From Elysia marginata (Eukaryota; Mollusca; Gastropoda; Plakobranchidae), in assembly GCA_019649035.1 (NCBI GenBank), contig BMAT01012709.1:132541-156732 (forward strand): 24,192 nt of DNA, in the 5' to 3' direction. The notes beneath the pieces were generated by a model. That model saw only the letters and a list, made by a program, of their open reading frames with translations, searched no databases and was not told the origin of the DNA. Shown one piece after another: positions 1 through 11,800 of this stretch (position 1 is the first letter of the stretch; each line of letters begins with the position of its first letter). The position numbers were made by a program, and so were the translations under genes.

Positions 1-1
1 A

Positions 2-373
2 CTACTAAATATGTTAAAAATTGTTCTCCCGCACACAAACTGGAATGATCGGAATCTTGTGCGAGTACACCGTACAGGCCCCCAGACTGACAGCAGTTAC
101 CCCCGCCCCGTGATAGCAAGATTCCAGTTCCATTGTGATAAAGTGCAAGTGTTGGGGAAACGTGCGGAACTTAAATCTTTAGGGATTGGGGTAAGCAATG
201 ACCTAACGTACAACCAAAGACAAGAATTAAAGAAGCATAAAGAAAAGGGTCATTCTGCCTATTATAAAAATGGCGTGCTCCATGTCGACGAAGGGCCGAC
301 ACACCATCACAATCAAAACACAGACCGTCTCTATTCAGAGGTGACTGCAAGTAGCTCGCTCATCGCTGAGTGA
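2..373 (+). pseudogene. LINE ORF1 protein, C-terminal part
   Basis: The frame is open to the left edge (the ATG at 11 need not be the start) and ends at TGA 371-373. It reads NLVRVHRTGP, RPVIARFQFHCDKVQVLGKR and YNQRQELKKHKEKGHSAYYK, then NGVLHVD. This resembles the RNA-binding and C-terminal part of L1-type ORF1 proteins, which coat the element RNA. The N-terminal coiled coil would be outside the window. About 60 codons in another frame at 393-581, rich in Asn, Gln, Thr and Lys, may be a shifted continuation; nothing recognisable is in them. Confidence 0.6.
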
Positions 374-715
374 CCTACACAAACCCGCTACATTGCCCGC
401 CCCCATCGACGCATTGAAGGAGCAACCCAACACCCCGAAAGGAAAGAAAGTACACGGCAGCAACAACAACAAGAAAACAGGCGTTCAACCGAACCAAATA
501 AACAAGACAGGCGCATGGGACAGTCAGCGATCCGGTCCAACCTCAACCAAAAAAGCGACAACACAGAGGGTACAATCGTGACCCCAAGTCCTGACTAACA
601 ACATCAGTCAGAACAACAGTTGACTAAAGAATGACACGGAGGCCGGCCCTGGACAACACGACAGACTCATACTCGTGATAATTCTGTGTGTAACCCATGT
701 AAACAAAATCCGGAT

Positions 716-1807
716 ATGCAACTATGTGACCCCCAAAATACTGAAGTTTCATTTGTTACAAGTGAACATGAAAGCATAAATGGTAATAACTGCGATCAAG
801 ATAAACCTCATTCAAATAATAAAAACAACAATAACAGTAACATGCTTAATCAGTGTCGTGACATCAAGATAAACAGAAAAAGACCAAATAGAAAGAATAG
901 TTTTCCCCAAGAGATATCTATCATGGCTTGGAATGTACATGGCTTACAAACAAAACTTAATAATAAAGACTTTATTAGTTATTGCAATCAGTTCACAATT
1001 TTCGCTTGCTCCGAAATTTATTACAGTAGTGAAGAAAAGATGAGTCTCACATTCCCTGATTTAAAATGTTATGTGTCAAAAAGAAATGGTCATTTGGGAG
1101 GGGGCGTTGCTGTCTTTGTGCGTAACTATTTTACTAAACACGTCTCACAATTGAGTATTGATATTGACGAATGTATTTGTTTAATCGCTGACGAAACTTG
1201 CTTTTCTGTAAACAAAAAGGTTGTCATCTGCTTTCCCTATGTTCCTCATGAATCTTCACCAGTGTTTAATAATGATAATGTGAAAGGGTTACAGAGGTTG
1301 GAAACGATGTACCATGAAGTGAATAATAAGCTATGTGATGTGGAGTGGTTGATAGTGGGTGATTTGAATGCTAGAACTGGAACATTGGATGATATTTTTG
1401 TAGAGAACAATGTTAATAAGTTTATCCCCAATTATGAGAATGGAGATTGTGTGTTCAATGAAATCAACTGTCGCAGAAACTCTCGCGACCCCTTATTTAC
1501 AAATACTTATGGGACGCAACTCACAACATTTTTTCGTCAAAACAATCTGTGTTTGGCTAATGGAATAACGTGTGGGGATGAAGTTGGTAACATGACCTGT
1601 ATAGCCAATAGAGGACGAACGATAGTAAACTATCTTGTTTTGAGTGCCCAGCTATTTCAAAGCTTTGTAATGTTTACCGTTGATCCACGACCCGAATCCG
1701 ACCATTTTCCTTTACATGGAAGGTTTATAACAATGTGCCAAAATGACTCTGACGAAGAAACAATCGACAGACATTTTCCCCTACACCCTTTTCATAAAGT
1801 TCCTTGA
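716..1807 (+). pseudogene. LINE ORF2, endonuclease domain
   Basis: After a low-complexity Asn-rich leader the EEP-type endonuclease runs from SIMAWNVHGLQTKL (about 920) to PESDHFPLHGRF (about 1728). Visible motifs are the N of WNVHG, the E of CSEIYYS, GGGVAVFVRNYF, WLIVGDLNAR and the SDH catalytic pair. The usual IDYVL is NYLVL here. The enzyme nicks target DNA to prime insertion. ATG at 716 is the first in frame, but the frame is open from 635, so the start is uncertain. TGA at 1805-1807 sits where Trp would be one substitution away; the same frame continues from 1808 to 2281. Confidence 0.8.
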
Positions 1808-3030
1808 ATTGATGCACGCAAAGAAGAGTATACAGTCCGACTTGAAAATCTATTGGAAAATGTTAACAGTGACTTTATTTCTTACTTGAATAATGAAGAC
1901 GTTGATAGTGCAAGTGATATCCTAATAGATTGTGTAAAGCAGGCAACGCAATTCCGTGAGCAGTTGCCTTACCAAAATAGTTTTTTCAGCAAAAGCACCA
2001 AAACACAACCCATATCGTGGGATGAGGAATGTGAAACACTTACATTTACAAAGTATCGACTCTTACGGTCTTTCCACCGCTCTACCGATCCTTTAATTTT
2101 AAATCAATATTTAGAAGCTAAACAAACATTCAAATCGTCATGTTTAAAGAAAAAAGCAGAGGTAGATCGCACTAATATTGAAGACTTAAACACTACAATG
2201 AGTAAAAACAACTCTAAAGATCTCTGGAGTAAAAAAACAAGATGCTATCAAACCCATATAGTATTAAACAGGGAAACGTAAAACCAAGAGATTTTCACGA
2301 TTATTTTAAAGACTTGTTAAATCCAGTAAGCACACCGACAAATGACGAGCCGACTAACGATGATCTTCACTTTGAAAGTATTAACGACTCCACAGATGAT
2401 GACACACTGAATTCTTCCATTAGATCTGAAGTTCTTCAGGCAATAAGAGCACAGAAAAAAGGGAAAACATGTGGTTCTGATAGCGTTGGACCTGAATTTT
2501 ATATCAATTTCTGCCCTCTCCTTATAGCCTTTCTTGTCCTATTATTTAATACTATTTTTCACTGCGGAAAATATCCGAGTGGCTGGTCTAATTCACTTAT
2601 TTACCCTTTGTTTAAGAAAGGAAGGCGAGATTTGGCGAGCAACTACAGGGGCATTGCTCTCTTGAAAATCATGTCAAAGATCTTTTCAGGTATTCTAAAC
2701 TCTCGACTCACTGGTTGGGTCAACTCTCAAAACCTAATTCCCGAATCACAAGCGGGCTTTAGGAGGGGATACAGTACGATTGACCACATTTTCTCTTTGC
2801 AAGCCGTCGTTAAGAAATACTTATCAAAGAGTAAGGGCCGTTTTTATGTATTGTTCATTGATTTTTCAAAAGCGTTTGATTGTGTGCCTCATGAGAGGTT
2901 ATGGCACCTCTTGCAAAGAAACAAGCTAAGTGGTCATGTATTTTGAGCGTATTCATATATATACTTTATTTTTTTTTAAATTGTGCGCCTCGAGCTTTAG
3001 TTTCATTAGATAAGGCGCTTTACAAATGTA

Positions 3031-3075
<45 letters not shown>

Positions 3076-4388
3076 AAGTGCTAAAGAGTATGTATTCTTC
3101 GGTGAAGTCCGCAATCAGAGTAGATATGAACCATATAACAGATTATTTCCTGTGCCTCTCTGGTGTTCGCCAAGGGTGCATTTTAAGCCCATTGCTTTTT
3201 TCAATGTATGTTTCAGAATTTGACTGTATGCTAAGAAGTGTAATTGGTGGAGGAATTGAACTTTGTACAAATGATAACGATAAAGCAAATGTATTCATGT
3301 ATGCTGATGATATGTGCCTGCTTGCGGATAGCGTAATTTCCATGCAACGTAAAATTAAATGTCTTTAATCTTACTGCACAACATGGGGATTAGATGTGAA
3401 CCTAGACAAAACAAAAATGATTGTGTTTAGAAATGGAGGCATTCTAAAATCTTCAGAAAAATGGTTCTTGTTTAACAAACCAATAGAAAATGTAACGTAT
3501 TACAGCTATCTTGGCCTGATTTTTTCGTCACGCCTACTATGTTCAAAAGGAATTGAAAATTTATGCAGCAAAGCATCTCATTTTTGTGCAAAAATCAGGA
3601 GTCTTTGTAATCGATACCAACGTATTGATACCCGTGTTCTTTTTAAGATCTTTGACATGAAGATATCACCGCTGCTTTTGTACGGTTCAGAGATTTGGGG
3701 CGTTAAAGAAATTGAAGAAGTTGAAAATGTCCATGTCAGATTTTGTAAAAGTATACTCAATGTTGGAAAAACTACACCCAACTATTTATCTCTTGCCGAA
3801 TGTGGACGATACCATATGTTTGTGTTTTATTATACACGTGCTATTAAATATTTCTGTAGATTACTGACCATGGATAACGCAAGGTACGCGAAAAAATGTT
3901 ATAACCAAATGTACGTTCATGATCAAAACAGCCGATGTAATTGGGCCTCAGATATCAGGAAACTCTTATGTTCTACTGGGTTTGGTCATGTTTGGTATTT
4001 CCAGTTTATTGGAGATGCTAAACACTTTGTACACTGTGTAAAAGATAGGTTAAAAAGCATCAGTTTACAAATGATTAGATCCCACATATCTGATCATTTT
4101 CCACTATATTTAGATTACCACCCTGATTTCACATTAGCGCCTTACCTGTCATATCAACTATCCTACAAAAAGAGAAGAATTATAGCACTTTTACGTAACT
4201 TCAGTCTTCCCTTAAAGAATAATCTTTTAAGAATAAACATGACAAATGACAACTTGTGTAATTATTGTGGACTTACATTTGTAGAAAACGAATACCATAT
4301 ACTATTCAATTGTTTTGCGCTTGAACACGAAAGAAAGAAATATATAATAAAATGCAATATGATTCTCGTGAGCCTCTTCAGAAACTAG
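1808..4388 (+). pseudogene. LINE ORF2, linker, reverse transcriptase and C-terminal segment
   Basis: The linker (1808-2281, frame 2) passes into frame 1 near 2242-2281 by a small indel around a run of seven A at about 2230. The polymerase shows GSDSVGPEFY, NYRGIALLKIMSKIF, SQAGFRRGYSTIDHIF and motif A LFIDFSKAFDCVPHERLW. The ORF then hits an insertion at about 2945-3073. Frame 3 resumes with VLKSMYSSVKSAIRVD, motif B LSGVRQGCILSPLLF and motif C YADDMCLLADS, so all catalytic Asp residues survive. TAA at 3366-3368 breaks the frame before TTWGLDVNLDKTKMIVF. The end holds a CCHC-like set (CNYCG...EYHILFNC, about 4257-4313). No function is expected from this copy. Confidence 0.85.
2945..3073 (+). 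repeat. short SINE-like insertion with (ATT)n tail inside the LINE reverse transcriptase
   Basis: The ORF2 protein is continuous across this block: LLQRNKLSGHV before, VLKSMYSSVK after. About 129 bases between are foreign. The block ends with a motif gcgctttacaaatgtac followed by 14 ATT units (3032-3073). This looks like a short non-autonomous retroelement or the truncated 3' end of one. A clear target duplication is not visible, only tttt/aaaa flanks, so the borders are accurate to a few bases. Confidence 0.7.
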
Positions 4389-4845
4389 CTTCTTTCCTAT
4401 ATAAATGCAATGAGTCTAAAAGTGTACAGCTAATTACATTTATTCAAAATATAATAAATAAATCTACTTCATGAACTTATACGAGGAACACAGTTAAAAT
4501 AGAAAAAAGAACATGTCACTTGTTTCCTTTTTCATTCATAAATAATGATCACCATTCATAAATAATGATCACTGGGATCTATGCGATTGTGAGAGTAAAC
4601 CTTTACATATAGTTATATTCTTTCTAATATGTATTATTATTTTAAAAATCATTTGTTTGTATGTATTAGTATGTCAAAATACAGAAAACTGTTGATAGTA
4701 AGAATCACATGTATATGTCTGTATGAATATATTATTATTATTGTTATTGAAATGTGATTTTCATACTTGACTGTTGATTATTGCAAGATGTATAGGCCAA
4801 TGGCCACAAAATCAATGAAGAAATAAAAGACGTTCAAAGTTCTTT
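4389..4845 (+). other. LINE 3' UTR
   Basis: AT-rich non-coding sequence. It holds a perfect 20-base tandem duplication (4533-4552 and 4553-4572), a small ATT run near 4730, a ggccaatggcc inverted repeat at about 4796-4806, and AATAAA at 4822-4827. A short conserved-looking 3' end of this kind is typical of LINEs and is what their reverse transcriptase recognises. Confidence 0.6.
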
Positions 4846-4846
4846 C

Positions 4847-4853
4847 TACCTAC

Positions 4854-4952
<99 letters not shown>

Positions 4953-5085
4953 CCTATCTATCTATCTATCTATATATCTATCTGTCCGTCTGTCTGTCTG
5001 TCTGTCTAACTGTCTATCTATCTATAGATCTATCTATTTATCTGTCTATCTATCTATTTATCTATCTATCTACTTGTATATCTGT
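4847..5085. repeat. tetranucleotide array (CTAT)n/(CTGT)n/(CTAC)n
   Basis: About 240 bases of CTAT units with two internal blocks of CTGT (4915-4940 and about 4981-5008) and scattered variants. It begins directly after the LINE 3' end. Open reading frames across it are artefacts of the repeat. Confidence 0.97.
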
Positions 5086-5335
5086 TTATATTAGTAACTT
5101 ATGCATTAGCACAATGGTTAAGTGCTCAACATGGTTGAAGCGTATTACTTAAATGAGATTACCTTACTTCCTGATACTGAGCACGAAACACGCGTGCGTA
5201 GACAAGAAGATCAATAAAAAATGTAAAACCATTTATCTATCTATTCATCTGTTTACACTTAATAGCCTAGTTAACTACTTTTGTTTTGTCAAGGCACTGT
5301 GTTTCTTGCCGTCGGCACTTCTTCAGGTTTTTGTT

Positions 5336-5390
5336 TATCTATTTATCTATCTACCTACCTACCTACCTACTTATCTATATGTTTATCTAT

Positions 5391-5452
<62 letters not shown>

Positions 5453-5476
5453 CTGTCTGTCTGTCTGTCTACTCAC
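5336..5476. repeat. tetranucleotide array (CTAT)n with CTAC and CTGT blocks
   Basis: A second CTAT array in the same orientation as the first, 250 bases after it: a CTAC block at about 5350-5370, a pure CTAT block at about 5392-5450, then CTGT units. It ends 250 bases before a reelin exon. The unique stretch between the arrays (5086-5335) shows no gene. Confidence 0.97.
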
Positions 5477-5727
5477 CTCTTTATCTCCGCGATTGTCTTT
5501 CACCACCCCGTCCCCCTCTCGTTTTTTAATGTATTTGTTTTTCCTTGTGCTTCGGAACGTCTTTTACATGCACGAATAATGCGGCGACAGGCTGATAAAG
5601 GGCTTGTCCACAAGACTAGGGGACAAGTGAGGTAGAGAGGAGAAAAATGCCAAAGCTCACTACACTTCAAGTTCTTTCAATTCATATTTTGACAAATTCT
5701 CTCTCTGTTTCTTTATTTCTTTTGCAG

Positions 5728-5853
5728 TTCAATCCAGTTCCACATTCGCCTAGGATGCAACACATCTGTGCATCAGAATACACCACCAGTCTACCTTCAG
5801 TACTCTACTAACGGTGGTATTTACTGGACCACCATTGAGCAGTTTGAATTCAG
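5728..5853 (+). CDS. RELN: reelin exon, repeat 5B, first part visible
   Basis: The acceptor follows a pyrimidine tract ending tttgcag. The exon starts in phase 2 and reads SIQFHIRLGCNTS..., with the Asp-box variant STNGGIYW (Asn replaces Asp). NTS is a possible N-glycosylation site. The exon ends with FEF plus AG. The donor is GC (gcaaga) rather than GT; this choice gives the right phase into the next exon. Confidence 0.93.
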
Positions 5854-8800
5854 GCAAGATAAGTTTACTATATACGCGACCAGGACTAAGCAAACTATGC
5901 CGTTTGCTTGCCTTGACATCGTTCATTGAAAGTGAAGTTCAATATCATCGTCTGTGATGAAAAATTCCTCTTAAAACTTTATTCAGATGCAGAAATGTTT
6001 TGATTGTCTAATTTTTGAATGATTGAAACGTATTGTGGTATTTCCTCTTTCTGCTATAGAGGAAAATTAAAGAAAGTTTTTTTCTATAGAGCGTAAACCA
6101 CATAATAATTATGCTCTAAGCACTTTGAATGGGTCAACCGTCAGGTCATTACATTAAGTTAACAAATTTTAATGGTAAAAACTCAATATATCTGCACTCG
6201 ATTTGTCCCTGGTTGTCCCACAAATATCATTTGAAATTCCACCTCAAATACTATAACTATGGTCTTATGTCCTAAAGTACAATATACGAAACATGAAAAT
6301 GAAAAAGGTTCCTTCTCCACTTTTTTTGCGAAATTGACTAACACACGTCATGTTTCTCCCACAACAGTTTCCTGTGTTAAAGAGTTGAAAAGGCAATCGG
6401 ATCCTTCTTTAGCAGAATTAAAAGCGTTTAAAAAAAAAGAAATTTCTTTTGCAGAAATATGTGTTGCTAAAACTTAGAAAGCCGATTTTCTCCAAACCAT
6501 GCCCAGTGGAACTAAAGAACCTTTTCATTCTCAAGGCGCACAATCTTAGAGTAGTAAGTTTTGTTAAGAAATAATTATGTATTGTGTGTGGGTTTTTTTT
6601 TTGCAGTGAGTCCCAGCCTGACCCTCGTTACATCGCCGTGCATATTCCTGATGGTGCCAGAACCAAAGCCACACAGATAAGATGGTTTCAGCCTTCGCTA
6701 GCTGGACAACACACGGAGGATTGGGCGCTTGATCAGGTCGTGGAAATATTGTTAAAGTAGTTTGTGATCTTAACTTTTTCGTCTTTCTTTAAAACTGAAG
6801 ATGTTTTGCTGTGTCACTGCTGCAGTACTTCTTGTATACGTTTATCTTTCGAGTTGAATGTTTAAAACGCACCATCCTTAATTCTATGCGCTGAAGTCCG
6901 ATAAAAAAACAACTTATTTTTTTGCAGCGCGTATGCTTCACTCTACCTTCAAAATTCCCTCTATCCATATTCTGTTTGCTTTAGTCCATTTTAGTATTAT
7001 TTGTTCTCAGACAACTTTAAACCAGTTTTTATGGAACAGTATGCGTACGGTACCTTTGAAAAGTTTTTTTTTTGTTGTTGTTAGGCTATCTCAACATTTT
7101 CACTTTTCGTTCTGTGTTCAGTTTTGAAATCTTTAAAACATTTTGGTTTTTGAGCTTTTCTGATTTCGAACATTGTATTCGTTCTTCAAATAAGTTCCCC
7201 GGTATAACATCTTCAGAAAAGTAATGGTAAGTTTTATGGTTCAAAGTATTTGTGTTTGAATATTTTTAGAAAATCCGACATGAAAAGTTTCGAAGTGTTT
7301 TATAAACTACTTTTTCCTCATGTTTGCTCTATTCAGATATTCATTGGCGGAAACATGAACGGTGGGCCATACCTTCAGGACGACTGGAGAACCCCGTCGG
7401 CTACCACTTGGCTGGAACAACCAGGGGCTCGCCTTGACAATGTCTGTGGTTCAGATGAGTTGGCCTGGCATTTTACTGGTCAGTGCCATTAAGATTTTAC
7501 ATCCCTACGTGTTACATTAGAGAGATATGGCAACGCGGCTCTTGATAGTCTCTTCGTGTTGCAGTGTTCTTTTCAGTATAAAACTGCCTCTTCAAAGGTG
7601 TGAAAACAACAACAACAACAAAGATTTGTCATGACATAATGACATGACTGAAATATCATTCGCTAGTTTATTGTGTTCAACTACATATACACCTGTTTCT
7701 AAATCTTAGCCTTTTGGGGATAAAAGACGGTACGTAATAGAAAAAACGAATTGCATTCAATTGAATTGCATCTAGTGAAGTTTCCTTTCTTCTCATTTTC
7801 TACTGCGTCTCAATCTCGTGGTTTTTTTTTAAATTAAAAAGTTAATAGCAGTTTTAGTGCATCGTCAAATTGGTATTTGTAGAACCGGCGTTGGATACGC
7901 AAAGGTTAATCTTAGTCAAGACTAGAAATATAGTTGAATTCCAATGCAGACCCCTTTTCTATTTTGTTTAGCTGCATTAACCGCTTATCTTCTATAAAAT
8001 GTAGGTATTTCGGTTTTTCGTTTAAATTGTTTGGCTTTTTAGGACGCCTCAAAACCAATTCTGCAGAAGTGTAGCGAGCTAGCTATAGATAAAGCCAAGA
8101 TTAATTACATAACCAAGGCATTAAACCGCCAAGAAAATTAATATAATTTAAAGGGCTTACGGCTATACTGAATGACACTGAAAATCAGTTGCAAAGATCC
8201 TTTTTGATCATCTACCTGGTGCTTCTTTCAGTTTCTCTTTTCCTTTTGCCATTTCTAAAAAATTTTCCCCAATAAATCTCCGGATGTCAACTAAACGAAA
8301 ACAGACTTGGCAAAATATTAATTGTATTTTCCACAACGCCTTTGTTCTATTGTCTATAAAATGACCCTGTTGGTTAGTTGTGGTTTTAGTAATCGGTTTT
8401 TGTATATCGTTCGATTTAATTATTTCATTAACTCTTTTCCGTTTGCGTAAAAATTCTTTGTGGTTCCATTTATTTTAGATTTTTTTACAATTTCAATAGT
8501 GTCATTATCTAGTTTTCTAACCCTCCGCTCCAGTGAGTCGCTATCCGGTCCATATGTAACCGATCTTCCGTCACTAGGTCGAAAAGGTATGCAGTCTCTC
8601 CTATAGTCCCTGTATAGTATTATCATAGTGACTCTATATATGTATATCAAAGTTTATGGTTTTCATCGTCTTTTCGAATAAATTCTTTTACTATTTTATT
8701 CGTTTTCCATTCATGTATAGCTATGCAACTTACGTCAAGTCACCTTTATTTCACATACTCTTCATTGCTTAATTTGTATATAATAATCTATGTGATAAAA

Positions 8801-11800
8801 TTTTACTTTTCAGAAAAGGAGAAAGCAAGATTTGCGAGCACAGCAGATGTCAAGGTCATGCAGGGAAGTTTCCTACAGTTCGACCTCTCCATGGGCTGTG
8901 ACGAGTCAAAAGTCAAAGACCAGGAATGCTTTGGTAAGGTCACTTTATAGTATTTCATTCCAAACCTGGACCCAAATTGTAGCATTGAATCGTTGAGATA
9001 ATCTTATGACCAGCATAATTATTGTATTTTGGCTTACCATTAAATGCTGGGTGAGTTAAAGTCAGCGTTAGCTGCTCGAGTCTGCGTATACGGCGATGGT
9101 TTAATGTTTGTTTTCACCTATGGGAATGGCCAAGCGTTACGTATTGAAAAACCTGAAAATGATGGGCCACAACAGTTACTGTTTGCAGAGCTGAAAAGCT
9201 TATGCGTCCAAAAAAAGACGAAAAGAAAGATAATTATGTAGAGGCCTATAGAGAGAAATACGAATGGTGAGGGAGAAAAGAAAAGAAAAAAAACAGATAG
9301 GAGGAGAGAAGTCCACAAAACGAACAGAAACATATACACAGACTTAGAGACAAGTAGCTTCATATGGTAGGGAAATATGAGAAATGTAAAACAAAAGTAA
9401 CTGAGGAATGGTCCTAGGTAAAGAAAAATACACGATGAGTAATATAAACCCAATTATTAAAAAAAAATTGATCAAATTCAATGCTTTGTTAAAACTTTCT
9501 TCCTCAGAATTGTCTCTTCAATATAGCCTTGACCTTGGTATAAGCTGGCACCTCTTGACCCCGGCCTGCCTCCCGTCAATGCCAGAATGTGGTCACTTTC
9601 ACCAGAGATCGACCTTCACCTCTGACGCATACACTGGCTGGCACACAGTCAACGTTCCCATCCCACAGCCAGCGTGGTAAATATTACAGCCAGTAATCCA
9701 GTCAAAATGGATGCATTTGTCTTAAACTCCAACTCATATTTAGGAAACATGGTCGTCCGCAGGCAGGATAATGGTAGTGTTTTCAAGCAAAAAAGTTTTG
9801 ATGTTTTAGTGGTCTTATCAAGAAGAACAGATAATAGGCCAAAATAACTGACCAGTGCTTAACTTCAGTATCGCATGAAATTCTGGCATAAGTATTGATT
9901 ACACGATGTGTCATAAATTAGTATTTGAACACCAACACAAAAACAGTGATTACACGATGTGTCCTTGATTACTATTTACACACCAACACAAAAACAGCAA
10001 TGTACCTTTTTATAAAATTTATACTAAATTAATGTCTTAAAAATACAGCGTTCTTTCTTCGTGGTCTTATGAGGGAAACGGGTGTTAAATCAAGACTGTT
10101 TTTATAACTAGTATCAAACTCTATTTTCTTCGCTCTCATCTCTATGGCGATATACTGACCTGCATCAGTAGGTACTGCAACAATGACATTCTAAAAATCT
10201 AGGTCAAGTCAAACCAGGTTCCGCCTCTACCAGGCACCAGGCTACACGGACGGCCAGTCTTGGGCTGTGAGACGTCTCTACGTGGGTTGGGAGTGTCCAA
10301 ATTTATGTCGCGGTCATGGCCACTGTTTAAGGAGTCAGTGTAGGTAAGTGCAGAGATACCACAGACTTTCCTTACTAATTTGTGGTAGATACTTTGTGCA
10401 CAGAGATGAGCAAACAGATTTGTAAAGAAAGAGCAAGAGAGAAAAACGGATAAATAGATTGATAAACAGATTGATAAACAGATTGATAGAGAAAGAGATG
10501 TGGAGTATGATAAAGAGAAGGGTAAAACGGTTTGATGGGGTAATAAAGAGAAGGCATCGAGAGGAAAGGCAAACCTGGTGTAGATAACACAACATTATGA
10601 GGGCGAAAAGAAAGAAAACAACTTTTTAGTTTGATATTGGATCATTTTTAGATTTTTTTTACTTGAACCAATTCCATTGTCGTTGCTTAAACCCGCGAAA
10701 TCACAGGCGCTTTACCAGTGATTTAATATGAATGCATTACCAGTACACGTATAATAAGTTTTAAAAGGCTAGCATAAGGCTCTTCATTTTTCAACATCTA
10801 CAACGCTTCCATCGGATGTAGCGAGTTCATACATTGTATATGTTGCCTTGTCCTAGCTTTTTTCCACTGTCTGCCTGTTTAATATTGAGACCTAAGTCAC
10901 GTTTCGATCGACTGCAGATGTGACGAAGGCTGGTCAGGTGCAGACTGCAGCCAACCAGAGAAGCCGCTGCCCGTCATGCTAGTTGAGGACTTCCTTCCCG
11001 GCGACAACTCCAGCCAATGGGCGCGAGTGGTCGGCGGGTCTATCGAAAAGCCCTGTCGCCCAGTAGCTTCCGGAGACGCCCTGCATTTCAAAGGGGTGAG
11101 ACAATTGATCAGTTTATCGTGTCTAATCATTCTGATATAAATAAGGGAAAACGTGTTATTGATTCTTCCAACTTGAGAGTCAGGTCTATTTTATAAAGTC
11201 AATAGAACAAGACAAGTCTAATATTCTTGGAAAGATCATTTGGATAATTTTGGATGAAAGTTGAATAATTACCTTTCCTTCATTTCCTCTTTAGCCCTGC
11301 TCTCGCTTGTTAGAAACTCAACCCCTGGACGTAACATCAGACACATTCATCCAGTTCGACTTCCTGTACGGCTGTCTGGCTCCACCTACAAGGCGGGACG
11401 AGGGAGTTCTAGTGGAATTCTCCACCAACGGCGGAGTTATGTGGAGTCACCTCACAGAAATGTACTTTAATCTTTACAGGACTTCAACGTGAGTAGTTTT
11501 TTTAGTCATATTATAATTGAAGTAAGATAAGAAGCTTATTCGTTCCGATCGATAGAAATATGCCATTCATAAAAAGCTACTTTGCATTTCACCTTTCAAT
11601 ATCAAGCAGCTGTATTAAACCACGCCTTCTAAAGTAGCATTATTCTCAAATGAATTTATGATAGGTATTAATTGATATTAACTTCAAAAACCATATTTAA
11701 TCATCCAGGCCACATTACTAGTTGTGAATAGGAACAATACCCTTATAGTTTTAGTTACCGCTAATTATTATTATAATCTCCCATGTTATTTGTTTACAGG

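Larger units (their letters stand above)
1..4845 (+). mobile_element. decayed non-LTR retrotransposon (LINE), 5' end outside window
   Basis: The element carries a C-terminal ORF1 part, an apurinic-type endonuclease, a reverse transcriptase, a C-terminal CCHC-like segment and an AT-rich 3' UTR with AATAAA at 4822-4827, followed by a tetranucleotide array. It is dead: nonsense codons at 1805-1807 and 3366-3368, a frameshift near 2230-2280 and an insertion at about 2945-3073 break ORF2. It lies in the sense direction upstream of the first visible reelin exon, so probably within a reelin intron. The clade was not determined. The 3' end is placed just before the array, and no target-site duplication can be tested because the 5' end is missing. 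Confidence 0.85.
5854..8813 (+). other. introns between repeat 5B and 6A exons
   Basis: The non-exon parts are 5854-6606, 6737-7336 and 7479-8813. The first starts with a GC donor. All are AT-rich with T-runs before acceptors. A - strand frame of 76 codons at 8420-8650 was looked at and not recognised. I see no gene or clear mobile element. Confidence 0.7.

Noticed and set aside
5106..5130. A-box-like sequence (tagcacaatgg) suggesting a tRNA or SINE
   Set aside because: No B box follows at the right distance and no cloverleaf could be drawn.
5153..5635. Frames rich in Tyr-Leu-Ser-Ile across 5153-5635
   Set aside because: They are translations of the CTAT microsatellite.
8420..8650. 76-codon - strand frame, mixed composition
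   Set aside because: No recognisable motif, no splice or promoter context, and it lies within a reelin intron on the opposite strand.
10218..10343. Alternative acceptor at 10217 for the EGF 6 exon
   Set aside because: In frame, but it would remove the residues before TRFRW that repeats 7 and 8 keep at the same intron position.
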